Below, piece after piece: positions 54,200-64,000 of a stretch of 64,000 bases of DNA (its first letter is position 1; every line of letters begins with the position of its first letter). This stretch comes from Rhodotorula mucilaginosa (taxonomy: Eukaryota > Basidiomycota > Microbotryomycetes > Sporidiobolales > Sporidiobolaceae). Where the stretch lies: positions 744,001 through 808,000 of the forward strand of contig CP137875.1 of NCBI GenBank assembly GCA_034406715.1, written 5' to 3'. The notes beneath the pieces are model-generated. The model saw only the letters and a list, made by a program, of their open reading frames with translations. It searched no databases and was not told where the DNA came from. Made by a program: the position numbers and the translations under genes.

Positions 54200-57185
54200 T
54201 CAGAGCAGTTTACCGTTCCCGAGCCCCGCGCCGCGCCACCCGAGTTCTTTCATCCGTTCACCGACGAGTCGACCTCGTCGTCTCGAGGTCAAGTCGTCCG
54301 CTGCTGCTTGTCCCTGCTGCTGCGTCGAGGCGGCGGAAGCACTGCCAGAAGAAGAGGAGGTAAAGTTGAAAGCCGAACCAGCACCGGCTTGCTGGTGGAT
54401 CCGTAACGGCGTCGCAGGCGGCGTCTCGATCCGTTCCTCCTCGCGACCAAATCCGTCCCCATCCCTCGGCGGCGCGCTCCCCGCCTGTTGTTGCTGCTCC
54501 TCCAGCACACCGCCATCATGATCGTCATCCTCATCAAACAGCACTTCCCTCAGACTCGCGACCGTCGCCGCCCTCAGGCGCAACAGCGTCCGCACCTCGC
54601 GGGCAAAGGACCGCCGCGCGCGGTGCCGCTCCATTCGCGAGTGCGAACGATTGTCCCTCGCACCTTGCTCGAACGGCGGGTGGCGCGACGAGGTGGTGGT
54701 GTTGGTGTTGGTGGGCAGGGAGGACAGGTCGGGCATCTCGATCGAGGTGGTGCCGGCAGAGGTGGTGGTCATCGCTCCCTCATCATGCTGGGATCGATCG
54801 AGCGAAGCACGAGACCGAGACTGCAACGACCGCGAGCGAGGTCGGCCCCCCGAAGAATCGTGGTGCTGGTGCTTCGATCTCAGGTGCGGGAAATTGCTCC
54901 CGAGCAGGCGATCCTCCTCCGAGAACAGGGTCGGACTCGGTAACGGCGCCCGCTTAGTCGGAGGCGAATCAAACGTCCCGAACGCGGTCGAGTTCAATAG
55001 CAAGCCAGCCGTGTCGGATTCGTCCTCTTCCTCCTCCTCCTCCTCCTCACCGCCATCTGCTGCTGGTTCGTACGGCGATTCCGGATGGGAGTGATGCCGA
55101 GGAGGGGCGGGAGACAGGGAAGGGTGCACGGAATGGAGAAAGTGGGACGCTTCGGACTGGGCGACGGGGGTCCACAGTGCAATCAGGACTGTCCAGAGTG
55201 TCGTCAGTTGCTGGAAGCGGCGGTACTGGGCAGGGGAAGTTTGACAGATCAGTCATTCGCAACCCTTGGCAAGTTCGAGAGCAGCAAGGACAACCCACGT
55301 TGGCGTCCACGAGTCGGTTGTGGTACGCGACAAAGGCGATCGTCCCCACGATGGCGACCAAGATGGCGCCACCCCACGGGATCGAAGTCCACAAGAGGAC
55401 GCACGCGACGGCAAAGAATGCCGCGTACGTCACGAGCGCGAGGACCAACCCGATCGCGACCTTGTTCTGCGCCTGGTCTTCCTCGAGCGCTCCGGACGAG
55501 GCGTACCTCGCAAAGAGGTAAACGGGCAAATGTACCAGCAGAGGGAGGAGGAAGAACGGTAACCGGATCAGGCAGGCGAACGTCGAGAGCACGATCGAGG
55601 CAAAGACGCGCATCCGGGTCGGGAGTCGGTGAGGGACCGAGGGGTCGAGCGTCTCGGGTAACGGGAGCGACGAGAGCGAGAGGTGAGAGACGCCCAGGTG
55701 TTTCAACGCGTCACGGTAGGTCGTCAGCAAGCGGCGGAGCCTTCGCAGCGACGGAGACGGGTTCTCGGTCGCAAACAAGTCGACGAGGCTGTCATGCGTC
55801 GGGTATTGAGTTAGCGCGGGTACTGGTCTCGGGTTGTTCCGGAAGACCAGGGTCGACACCCGGAACTCACGTCTGATCAATGTCGCGCAGGTTCCGGAGT
55901 GGCAGTTTCCGGTCATCCGGCCAGAGGATCTTTCGCGCCATCATCGCCGCGTGCCGAGAGTCCCTATCGCGCGAAGAACGCCACCGTCAGCGCCGGTCGA
56001 CAACTCCAGTTAATCTCTCGATCGGACTCACCAATCCGGCGCGTTGACCGTCACCTTGACCAGTTCTTCGCGGATCCGCTGCGTGAGCTTCTTGACCGCC
56101 GTCTTGGGACTGACGAGGAACTCGTCGATATAAGGCTCGACCGAGATGTTGGGTCCGAACCTGGTTGTCCTCCCGGAATCAGTCCCAATCTCTCTTGCAA
56201 AAACCCGAGACTCCGGTCACACGCACTGCATGACGGCGCAAGCTCGGTACTTGGTCTTGTCGCTGTACGAGATCCCGGCGATACAGATCACGACGTCTTG
56301 CGGTTCGCGGGCGAGCGGTTTCCCGTTCGACAAGATCCGGCTCGTCGCCGGGTCGCGCAGGTTTTTCGCATACTCGAGAGCGGCCCACGAGGCGCCGTCT
56401 TTCAGTTCCGGTAGCTCGTGGACGGTGTCGCTGGGTGGGTGGGCCGGGTCAGAAGTGGAGTTTGTTGCAGGGAAAAGATGACGGGGGCGGTGGGCACTCA
56501 CGATCCACCTTCTGGAAAGACGGCGATCGCCTCTCCCGCCTTGAGCGCATCGAACGAAGATGCGAACAATTTTTGATTGTCCTGCGAGAACGGGGGGCAC
56601 GAGTCCGGCACAAACAGTAATCAGCGAACCGGTGGCCCTCGCCACATCGCGAACCTGTCAGTCAGGGCCTCGCGGGAGCGCGTACCTTGGTTTTGCGGTC
56701 TACGGGCAAGTTGCCAGCGTCGAGGAGGATCTTTTTCGGGAGTCCGGGGGCAAAGAGGGTCGACTTTGCCCAATAGTGCAGTTTGCGGTAGTGAGGAAAG
56801 TGCAGCGACAGGACGGCGACCTGTGATTGCGGGAGAGGGTCAGCACGGACGGGCTACAGAGACTGTTGGCATGCTTTTTGGTATCGTGGAATCGCACGCC
56901 CTCGCCCTGCTCGAGTGCAAGTGGGCCCCTTTGATGCAGTGACCTGCCCCACCTCGTCGCTCGCTCGGCAACCGTCAAACAAAGAGCGCAAGGGGAACTC
57001 ACATCCGCCGCCGAGTTGTGGTGATTCGCGACGACAATGATCGGCGTCCCTTCGTCCGGGACGAGTCGTTCCGGATCGCCGTCGTAGCCGTCGACGTGCG
57101 TGTGCGTCTCGACGCGGTGCCAGAAACTCGCAAACGCAAAGCCGGCGAGCCCGCGCAGGAGCGTGTGCGTCGGCCCAAAGGGCAT
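54200..57185 (-). CDS. SCT1: Glycerol-3-phosphate/DHAP sn-1 acyltransferase (Sct1/Gpt2-like)
   Basis: A multi-exon gene starting at the ATG at 57185. Sct1/Gpt2 enzymes acylate glycerol-3-phosphate (and DHAP) at the ER, first step of phosphatidic acid and triacylglycerol synthesis. Seen: [14 protein letters not shown], which contains the HX4D catalytic motif; the next exon [45 protein letters not shown]; a FPEGGSHD substrate motif; [47 protein letters not shown]; then several C-terminal membrane helices ([59 protein letters not shown]). A ~300-residue disordered, Ser/Glu-rich tail follows, likely a phosphoregulatory region as in yeast Sct1. Introns fall around 57000, 56820-56700, 56500 and others. 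If this is an oleaginous red yeast, the gene is relevant to lipid accumulation; that is inference. Confidence 0.93.
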
Positions 57186-57730
57186 CCTCGCTGACGTTTT
57201 AAGCTGTCCGAGAGCACTGGATCGTCAGCTCGGCGTGGTGTGGGAGGAAAGCGAGTCGCCGAGGCGGTCGAGAATCTCCCCTCTCGGCTTCGCAAAATTG
57301 TACTGTATCGCACACAGTTTGACAAGACGCGCCGCTCTCGGTGTGAATGTACAGGTGATGACAGCAGCCTCCGGGCTTCGTTCGGGGCGAGCCGAATCTT
57401 GCCTTCCAGCGATTAGCAAACAGGGAACTCGGCCTCTCGGCATGGAAATGGTGGTCGACCCGATTCTCGCCGTTGCACGCAAATCAGAAGCGGAGGGGAA
57501 AGAAAGAACAAGGGACCAAGGGAAGCAAACAGACAGGGAGAAAGACCGGAAGGTTCCTCCTGCTTTGGTTGCCACCCCTGCGCGTCCTCGTTCTCCTCCT
57601 TCGTACCCTGACCCGCCTCGTAACTCGAGAAACAAACGGACCAGAAAAAAAGAGACCTTCCCCCTCTTTTTTCTCGTTTCTCCTGCTCTCTGTCTCTCTC
57701 TCCACGCGCTCCGTGCTCCATCGTCTCCGT
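57186..57730. other. Intergenic region RPL21 to acyltransferase
   Basis: This 545-bp minus-strand region holds the RPL21 3' UTR and the acyltransferase promoter. It is pyrimidine-rich on the plus strand near 57640-57710. No gene supported. Confidence 0.45.
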
Positions 57731-58365
57731 TTAGATGGTGGTGTCTGTTTGAGCGAGCGTGCAAACTGTCAGTCTTCTTCTCCCCTCGAGAAAGAAGAGA
57801 CGAAAAAGGGGGGTGTGACTCACCGTACGGGATCGGGGTGAGGGTTTGCGGGAGGTTGTTCGAGGTCGAGACGGTGCGGGCCTCGCGGGGCGCGACCGGG
57901 AGACGCTTGAGGACAACCGTCTCGCCCTTGGCCTTGGCCTCCTTCTTGGCCGCGGCGTTCGACTTGACGCGGTTCAGGAAGTCTGTTTGCGCCGTTGGGG
58001 GTCAGTCAAAAGGTCTCTCTCCGAATGCAAGAGACGAGACGGGGCGCAGACTGACCGTCACGGCACTTGGAGTGCCTGACGTGCTCGACGCGGAGGTTGA
58101 CGCGCTTCTCGAGGTAGCGGTTGCCGACGACCTTGTAGACGATGACGCCGACCGACGACGGGGTGACGTTGTAGACGATGCCGGTGCGGCCGTGGTAGTA
58201 CTTGTGCGGCATACCCTTCTGCTGCGCCGCGTTGGCGACAATGTCGACAATGTCGCCGACGCGGTAGACCTTGAGGAAGGTCGACAGGGGGATCATGCCC
58301 TTCTGCTTAAAGTCGCGCTTGAACATGTGGCGCGTGCGCGCGCGCGAACCGAAAGAGTGAGGCAT
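57731..58365 (-). CDS. RPL21: 60S ribosomal protein eL21
   Basis: Three exons (58365-58056, 57982-57824, 57744-57731) encode 160 residues, the usual eL21 length. The protein is a structural component of the large cytosolic ribosomal subunit. Seen: [104 protein letters not shown] and the final PIPYDTTI. The third exon has only 14 nt (the last two bases of an Asp codon, Thr, Thr, Ile, stop); it restores the conserved end. The leader just upstream of the ATG is pyrimidine-rich on the gene strand. It diverges from a mitochondrial ribosomal protein gene. Confidence 0.97.
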
Positions 58366-59334
58366 GGCGGCGGATTAAAAGGGGGGTGGGGGGAGCTGCA
58401 CGCGTTTTATTCGATTCCCGAGAAGAGTCAGTATACGAGTCCTCCATCTCCTATTCAGACGAGGTTTTGCGCTGCTCAGATCGTGTCGGAGTCGGGAGGG
58501 TGCGGTGACGATATCTGCGACGGCAGTGGCCTCGACTGCTCGGGAGGCTGCTCCTCTCTCCGGTCGAGCCGAACCCTCGGTATCGGGCAAACGGCCGTCC
58601 GCCTGTCTTTTCGCCCCCGACGGTGGACGGGCGACGAGCCTGACGGGGGTGGCACAGCATCGACCGACGTCGAGACTCGCGTGCCGATGCGAGGTGGGCG
58701 GCGAGAGAGGGGCGCCTCCCGCCCAGTCGCATCGCCGTCGAAGCGCGTTCGCCATGGCCGCCCGGGTCGATGTGCCCGAGCCCGCGCTCGCAGCCTGACC
58801 AGTGCCTCAACCTCAACGAGAGGGAGCTGGCCCGTGTTCGCTGTCGTCGCCCTGCCCTGGCCTCGCCCTTGTCCACCTTAGCACACACCCCATGCCACAC
58901 GGTCGGGTCCCACCACAAGTTCCCCTCCAATTTGGCGTACTATGTCGAGATTCGGAGCTCGTGTGCGCGGAGAGAGAACGGCGAGAGAACGAATCGGAAA
59001 CGGGCGAGGGGGCCGAGCAGGGACGAGGCGTGTCCGACAACGGCGCGACTCACGGGGGAGAAAGGGCTGCGAGGGAGGGGGGGACAGAGGTCAGCTTCTA
59101 GAGAGGTCCAGCTGATGCCAGACTCGGCTGCACGCACCCGACTGGGGAACACACGAGGTGGACGACGGTCGACAGACTCGAGTTTGCTTCCGCACCGCCG
59201 CCAAGCTCGGGTGCCGCCTTTCTCATTACAACTCGTTTGTATTCCCTCATTCATTACAACCACCTCGCAATTCTCGCACCGCACCGCACTCCCAACAACT
59301 CGGGCTAGACACTCGTCTCCGTCTGCACGCCGCC
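58366..59334. promoter_or_regulatory. Divergent promoter region RPL21 / uL10m
   Basis: The 969 bp lie between divergent starts of a cytosolic and a mitochondrial ribosomal protein gene. Next to the RPL21 ATG the gene strand reads as C runs followed by TTTTAAT. A plus-strand open frame of about 590 codons (57100-58881, no ATG at its start) enters this region from the RPL21 antisense side but looks non-coding. Confidence 0.5.
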
Positions 59335-60105
59335 ATGCCGAGACCAACCGTGCGCGTCCAGGCAGCAGCAGGAGGAGCGCGGCGCACCTTCCCCGCCGCC
59401 AAGGCCCTCGCCTTTCGCGAGCAGGCGCACCTCTTGACCCACAATGACCTCGTCCTCTTCCTCCGCCCGGGCGACTTTGCAGCCCACGAGTGGCGCACAA
59501 TCAGGCAACAGATCGCAGCAGTCCCGCCGCCACCAGCGTCGAGTGAGGGCTCAATACCGACGACCGCCGAGGGGAACCAACTCCGGTTGACGTACCTGAG
59601 ACCGGGACTGGTGCCCGCCATCGTCCGCACCCTCCAGCAGCAACGAACACAAGGGACCACCGTACCGGACACGTCCCTCCTCGCGGACGCGTCCCACTCG
59701 TCCGGACCCCTCGCCGCCTTGACCGCTCCGACCCTCCATCCTCCGACCCTCCTCCGCGTCCTCACCCTCTTGCAAACCTTTTCCCGCACGCCACCTCCCA
59801 ACGCACCGCCCCCACCGCCCGGGAAGGACGCCGCCGCTCCCGTCGTCGTCGAGAGGTTGAAACTCCTCTCGTCCTTGCTCGATCAGACCACCGCCGCCGA
59901 CCCGGACCAGACCACCAAGATTGCCAACTTGCCCCCGATCGAGGTCCTCCAGGCTCAGATCGTCGGACTCTTGTCGGCTCCGGGAGCGAGGATCACCGGC
60001 GTCGTCTCGGCGAGGGCGAGCGAATTGGCGAGGACCCTCGAGGGCTTCAAACTCGGACTCGAAGAAGCCGCCGCACCCTCGTCCTCAGAATCGCCATCGG
60101 CATAG
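59335..60105 (+). CDS. Mitochondrial ribosomal protein uL10m (probable)
   Basis: A single-exon frame of 256 residues. Seen: TFPAAKALAFREQAHLLTHNDLVLFLRPGDFAAHEWRTIRQQI, then LRLTYLRPGLVPAIVRTL and the C-terminal IEVLQAQIVGLLSAPGARITGV, with a final helix LARTLEGFKLGLEE. This pattern fits L10-family proteins of the mitochondrial large subunit, where the N-terminal domain binds rRNA and the C-terminal helix anchors the L7/L12 stalk. The Arg-rich, acid-poor start could act as a targeting signal. A long Pro/Ala-rich insert lies between the two halves. Recognition is from motif memory; another L10-like protein such as Mrt4 is less likely given the FLRPGDF motif. First ATG in frame, context GCC ATG. 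Confidence 0.72.
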   Translation: MPRPTVRVQAAAGGARRTFPAAKALAFREQAHLLTHNDLVLFLRPGDFAAHEWRTIRQQIAAVPPPPASSEGSIPTTAEGNQLRLTYLRPGLVPAIVRTLQQQRTQGTTVPDTSLLADASHSSGPLAALTAPTLHPPTLLRVLTLLQTFSRTPPPNAPPPPPGKDAAAPVVVERLKLLSSLLDQTTAADPDQTTKIANLPPIEVLQAQIVGLLSAPGARITGVVSARASELARTLEGFKLGLEEAAAPSSSESPSA

Positions 60106-60313
60106 AACCATAAAGCAATCACCACGTAGTCAACCCCGCCATCTTTCGCATTACCTCGCAATCACTTCCTCGATACGGGGGTCAAACACTCGAATCTGCT
60201 CTTTTGCAACAAATGACCGACAGTTGATAGTGCTACAGGGTGGGGAGGGTTGTCCTCGTGTATACGTCGCTCCGTATAAAAGTGATACAAAGAAAAGAGT
60301 CCGCTCGGTCTCC

Positions 60314-63300
60314 TCACCGCACCTGCTGCTGCCTCGCCGTGGTCAAATACCCGCGCACACTCTCGACGTACCGTCCGAGCAGACTCTGCCTTGTCGTTTC
60401 GACCTCGGGCGGAGGGACGGCCAACCCTCCCCCACCTCCCTCATCTTCGTCCGTCCGCTGCGCCAGCGCCGTCGAGGAGGATGACGAGTGGTGATGGTGT
60501 CGGAAAAAGTCGAGCGAAGGACGCCGGCTCGAAGGGGGGGTTTCGCCCGAGGGACGGCGACTGTCGAATGAGGATCGAAGAGGAGGACGACGATGACTCT
60601 CGAGGGATGATTTGCGTCCCGGTGGATCTCTGTGCCGGTCGAACGACGACTTCCTCCGGGTCGATCCGCCGCCGCCGCCGCCACCACCACCACCACCGAA
60701 TTCGCCCGATTTCTTCCTCCGCATAGATGCTCCTCCTCCTCCTCCTCCTCCTCCTCCTCCTCCTCCTCCTCCGCCTCCGAAAGAGTTTCGCGGCGAAGAA
60801 GGCAACGCCCGGTGCAGATCCACGCTGCTCTTGCGCACCGCGTCGGCCGCACTCTCCTGATGAGCCCGCACGGCGCCTCCCTTCAACTTGCCCGCCGCGC
60901 CCGCCGTCTCTTGCGCGGCCCACCAAGCCCATTCGAGATCGCCCCCTGGTCCGGTGCGACGACCTTCGGTGTGTTGCTCAGTGGCGGCGGCGGCGAATCG
61001 GGCCTGCTCCGAGGGAGAGAACTCGGAGAGGAAGGATTGCCACAGCGAGGAACGGTCCAGCCAGTCCTCCTCGTCGTCGTCGTCGTCGTCGTACCTTTCC
61101 GGAGTGTCCTCGTCGAGATCAGCACGGAGCAGATCCAGTCGAAGATAGACCTCGCTGCGAGCCTTTTTGAGAACGGTCCACTCGGCCATCTTGCGCGCTT
61201 CGGCGATCAAGTCCGACTTTTCCTTGTCGGACATCTTCGAGGACGCGGACGACGACGACGAGAGCAAGTCGTCGAGATCGAGCCCTGCACGGGTGCCGTC
61301 CGTGGCACGGATGCCATCGCGAATGAAGCCGAGGCCGGATCGTGCCCAGTCGAGAATCGGGTCGAGGTGCGCACCGCCTTTCGAGGCCTGGCGAGAGTGG
61401 TCAGTCAATGACTTTTTTTCGTTGGGAGCAGCGACCGCGGGAACGCACCAGCTCGTGGAGGAAATAGTACATCTTTTCGTAGTGCCGGTTCGCGAGCTTG
61501 ATGAACTCGGCCGGTTCTGCGGAACACGACGTCAGCACTCTCCGCCCCGAGACAAAAGCACCCGAGTCGAAACTCACCGGTATTGTCGCTCAGACAGATA
61601 CGGCACAGGTCATCCAAGAAGGCCTGCGTGTCGGCGACGCGGTCGGGCAAGTTCGAGATTTTGGCGACCGTGTGGATCGCGCCGTAAAAGACGGCGATCG
61701 TGGCGTGCAAGAGCCGAGGCGTGTTCGGTTCGAGCGCGATCTGCAGTACTTGTTCCCGGTCTCGGTAGCGGTAGTACGCCCTGTGGAATGGGTGACCGAT
61801 GAGCGTGGCATTCGACACCGTCCAGTTGAGGCCCACAACTCACGCGAGGAGCTCTTTCAGGTCTGCGAACGATTGACCGTCGCCCGCGGTCTCGTGAGGG
61901 TCGGTCTGCGCTCGAACAAACTCGTCGTGCCAACGCTCGACGAGCTCAAAGTCGCTCTTGGATCCGCGCTCGCGGATGATGGTCAAGACGATGTCTTCGT
62001 TCCGGCGGACTGCGTGGCGGGCGGTGGATTCCATCAGCTATGAGCTTCTTCGAGCTAGATCTGCACCGATGCGCACCTGCTTCTTGCTTGGTATGTTGGC
62101 GCTGGACGTAGCCGGCTCGGACGTGAGCCTTGAGGGCGTTGCAGAGCGAGTCGTTCCGGATCCGTTTCCGGAAGCGCTCGATCAGCTTGCGCTGGTGCTT
62201 GTTGGCCGAGTTGCACACATGCGACCAGATGCTGCAATTCCAGGAATCCGTATCAGCCCGAACAAGCCTCAGTCAATTTGTAAGAAAGCGCTCACCGCTG
62301 GAAAAGGGACAGCTGCCCGACCGGTTGGCCGAGAATCAGGTGCACGATCGCTCGAATCGCGAGACTCGGGTTCACCAAACTCAGGCCGACTTTGACCGGT
62401 CCGTACGGGATCAGCTCGTGAAAGCTTCGGAGAATGTTGAACACTTCCGGTCCCGTCGCGGCGCCGACAAAGATCCAGCTGCGCGGGGAAGGGTGGATAT
62501 CTCAGCGAGTTTCGACGGTATGAGGATCGCGCCAGGGTAAGGACTCACTGCAACGCCTGCCCGAACCAGATGCTGGCCCATTGGATGGCTTCCTGGTGCT
62601 CCTGGGGAAGAGCGGTCGTTTTTGACGTCGTTTTCGCGTGCGCCATCGTGCGGTCTAGTTCATCTGCGAGTCGGATGGCCTTGGATGAGCAATGCGCGAG
62701 GAGAGAGAACTTCGCGAGAGAAAACATACCTCCGTCTATGAGTTTGTGTCTAAAGGCTCTCCAGGCGGCTTGGAGCCGTTCAGATTTCTTCCCCGTCTCG
62801 GTCCATTGACGGTGCCGCTCGTCGGCCCGTTTCTCTTCCTCTTCGCAGCGGGCTACGAGAGCGCCAAGGCTCGGCGAGTTCGGGGTGATCCCGTCCCGCA
62901 ACAGGAACGACTCGACTTCGGATCGAGCGGTGGCGAGGAGCGACGGGTTCCGAGTGCCGAACTGGCTCGGACACGAGAGGCAGATCACGAGCAGTCGGAG
63001 GTACCGCTGCATGGTGCCTCGAGGGCACGACTTTGATTTGCCGCAAGTTGGGAACGCGGGCAGGTCGAGACGATTTTGCGGATCCAACTCGGCGAGGGCG
63101 GCGGCGAGCGAGCGACAGTCGGTGTAGGATCGCGTTGCTGCAAAAGCCGGTTGATCGGGCGCATCCAAGGCGCGGGTGATGATTCGGTATGACTGTGTGG
63201 TGGGGCATCAGCGGGAATGCTGGTGGACGCCTGGGAAAGGGACGCACGGTATCGGGCCCTTTGCCCTTTTCCTCCGCCACCGCAACCCAAGTCTTGCACT

Positions 63301-64000
63301 GCTCGTAGTCGGCCTCGGGACACACTCGGCGCCAGGTCGACTCCATCCCGCCGGGCACGACGAGGTCGATCTTGAGCTTCATCGAGGTGGACAGGCGGGC
63401 GGGCGCAGAAGCCTGGATCGGCCGGAGGCAGGTCGAGTAGTACGTGCCGACGATGCGGACGATACCGAGCGATAGCATGCGTCTGCGGGCGGGTCGCGAA
63501 GAAGTGAGGAAACTGGTCATGTGCTCAGGACTATACCTCCGAGACTCACCGCTTTGTGATCTCGCCGCGCTCGACGGTCGAACTGAGATCGCGTTCAGCG
63601 AACGAGTCAAAGAACGGCTGGATCTGTTCTTGCCAGTACGCGGGCTTGGCGCTGCTCAGCCCCGGCATGTTGTAGATGAACCTATACCGCATGGAGTGTG
63701 AGCCGATGGCGAGAAATTCTCTCGGGGGAAAGGCTCACCTCCAGAACAAGTACTGATACACCGGACTCTCTTCGACCGAGTTCGGATCCCAAGTGTAGCC
63801 CTCAAACTGGTGATCTCTCTTGTCCTTGCCGCCTCCGAACAAGCCGCCGAGGAAACCGCTCTTGGTCTGCGTCGGCGTACTCTTGACCGGTTTCGAGTTC
63901 GGACCGTTGGCGTGAGGCGCGAACGGCGGTCCGTATTTCGCCAGCGTTCCGATCTGCGAAAGTGCCGACATCTCGCGCTGGAGCTCGAGGCTGTGCGGGC
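60314..64000 (-). CDS. PX-associated domain protein (Lec1/YPR097W-like), 5' end beyond window
   Basis: A multi-exon gene that runs off the right edge. Before the ATG at 63969-63971 the frame continues upstream to the edge (HSLELQREM), so the true start probably lies outside. In order: a PXB-type region (LAKYGPPFAPH; EGYTWDPNSVEESPVYQYLFWRFIYNMPGL); KLKIDLVVPGGMESTWRRVCPEADYEQCKTWVAV; a degenerate PX-like segment (ALDAPDQPAFAATRSYTDCRSLAAALAEL); a long helical part; and the PX-associated DUF3818-like segment (GPEVFNILRSFHELIPYGPVKVGLSLVNPSLAIRAIVHLILGQPVGQLSLFQ, then VCNSANKHQRKLIERFRKRI). The C-terminus has an acidic run, 17- and 11-glycine tracts and repeated RRKSS motifs that look like basophilic kinase sites. 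Yeast YPR097W/Lec1 binds phosphoinositides and affects lipid distribution. Orthology is likely, not certain. Confidence 0.85.
60727..60777. repeat. CTC triplet tract encoding poly-Gly
   Basis: About 15 CTC/TCC triplets on the plus strand. In the reading frame of the PX-associated gene (minus) they give a 17-glycine stretch. Such tracts usually vary in length between strains. Confidence 0.85.

Noticed and set aside
57100-58881. Plus-strand open frame of about 590 codons spanning the antisense of RPL21 and neighbours
   Set aside because: It starts at a GTG, runs antisense to well-supported coding exons, has no recognisable domain and its composition follows the opposite strand's codons. Long antisense frames are expected at this GC content.
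1-64000. CRISPR arrays, DNA transposons, LINEs, LTR or virus-like elements, rRNA genes
   Set aside because: I found no spaced direct repeats, no transposase or reverse-transcriptase motifs, no long terminal repeats and no rRNA-like sequence. Only simple repeats occur.

Overview
The window is nuclear DNA of a GC-rich basidiomycete fungus. Genes carry many short GT-AG introns (mostly 55-120 nt), lie close together on both strands, and include fungal-specific families (Zn2Cys6 regulator, Gaa1, Sct1/Gpt2-type acyltransferase, PX-associated domain protein, CsbD-like stress protein). High GC, micro-exons and disordered Ala/Ser/Gly-rich tails suggest a red yeast of the Pucciniomycotina (Microbotryomycetes, Rhodotorula/Sporobolomyces relatives); that placement is inference. 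I see no CRISPR, transposon, virus-like element or biosynthetic cluster.

Layout. 0-12 kb: an F-box-like protein (-), an intron-containing tRNA-Leu (-), a class I photolyase (+), an RS-type protein (-) sharing a 101-bp promoter with NIF3 (+), a CsbD-like protein (-) and the GPI transamidase subunit GAA1 (-). 12-30 kb: a secreted copper amine oxidase (+), a PRXL2/AhpC-TSA-like protein with a long disordered N-terminus (+), the fatty-acid elongation dehydratase PHS1 (+), a 1100-residue His/Cys-rich protein of unknown function (+), peroxin PEX14 (+) and a second F-box/LRR-like protein (+). 30-41 kb: TAF8, COX6 and MON1 packed head-to-tail on the minus strand, PDX3 (+) and a Zn2Cys6 regulator (-). 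42-64 kb: a tail-anchored FHA protein resembling SLMAP/Far9-Far10/Vps64 (+), an Mtr-type amino-acid permease (-), a disordered protein (-), MED7 (+), an Sct1/Gpt2 acyltransferase (-), RPL21 (-) divergent from a mitochondrial uL10 (+), and a PX-associated domain protein (-) that runs off the right edge.

Most genes are housekeeping and unrelated in pathway; I see no operon-like functional cluster. The points most worth a second look are the His/Cys-rich orphan, the in-frame optional intron in front of the FHA protein's membrane anchor, the weak/strong double start of NIF3, the stretched Zn2Cys6 motif, the presequence-like open frame before the photolyase ATG, and repeat tracts used as intron 3' ends between 30 and 47 kb. 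Exon joins were deduced by hand from splice sites and reading-frame continuity. For genes where I list exons, the summed lengths are multiples of three.
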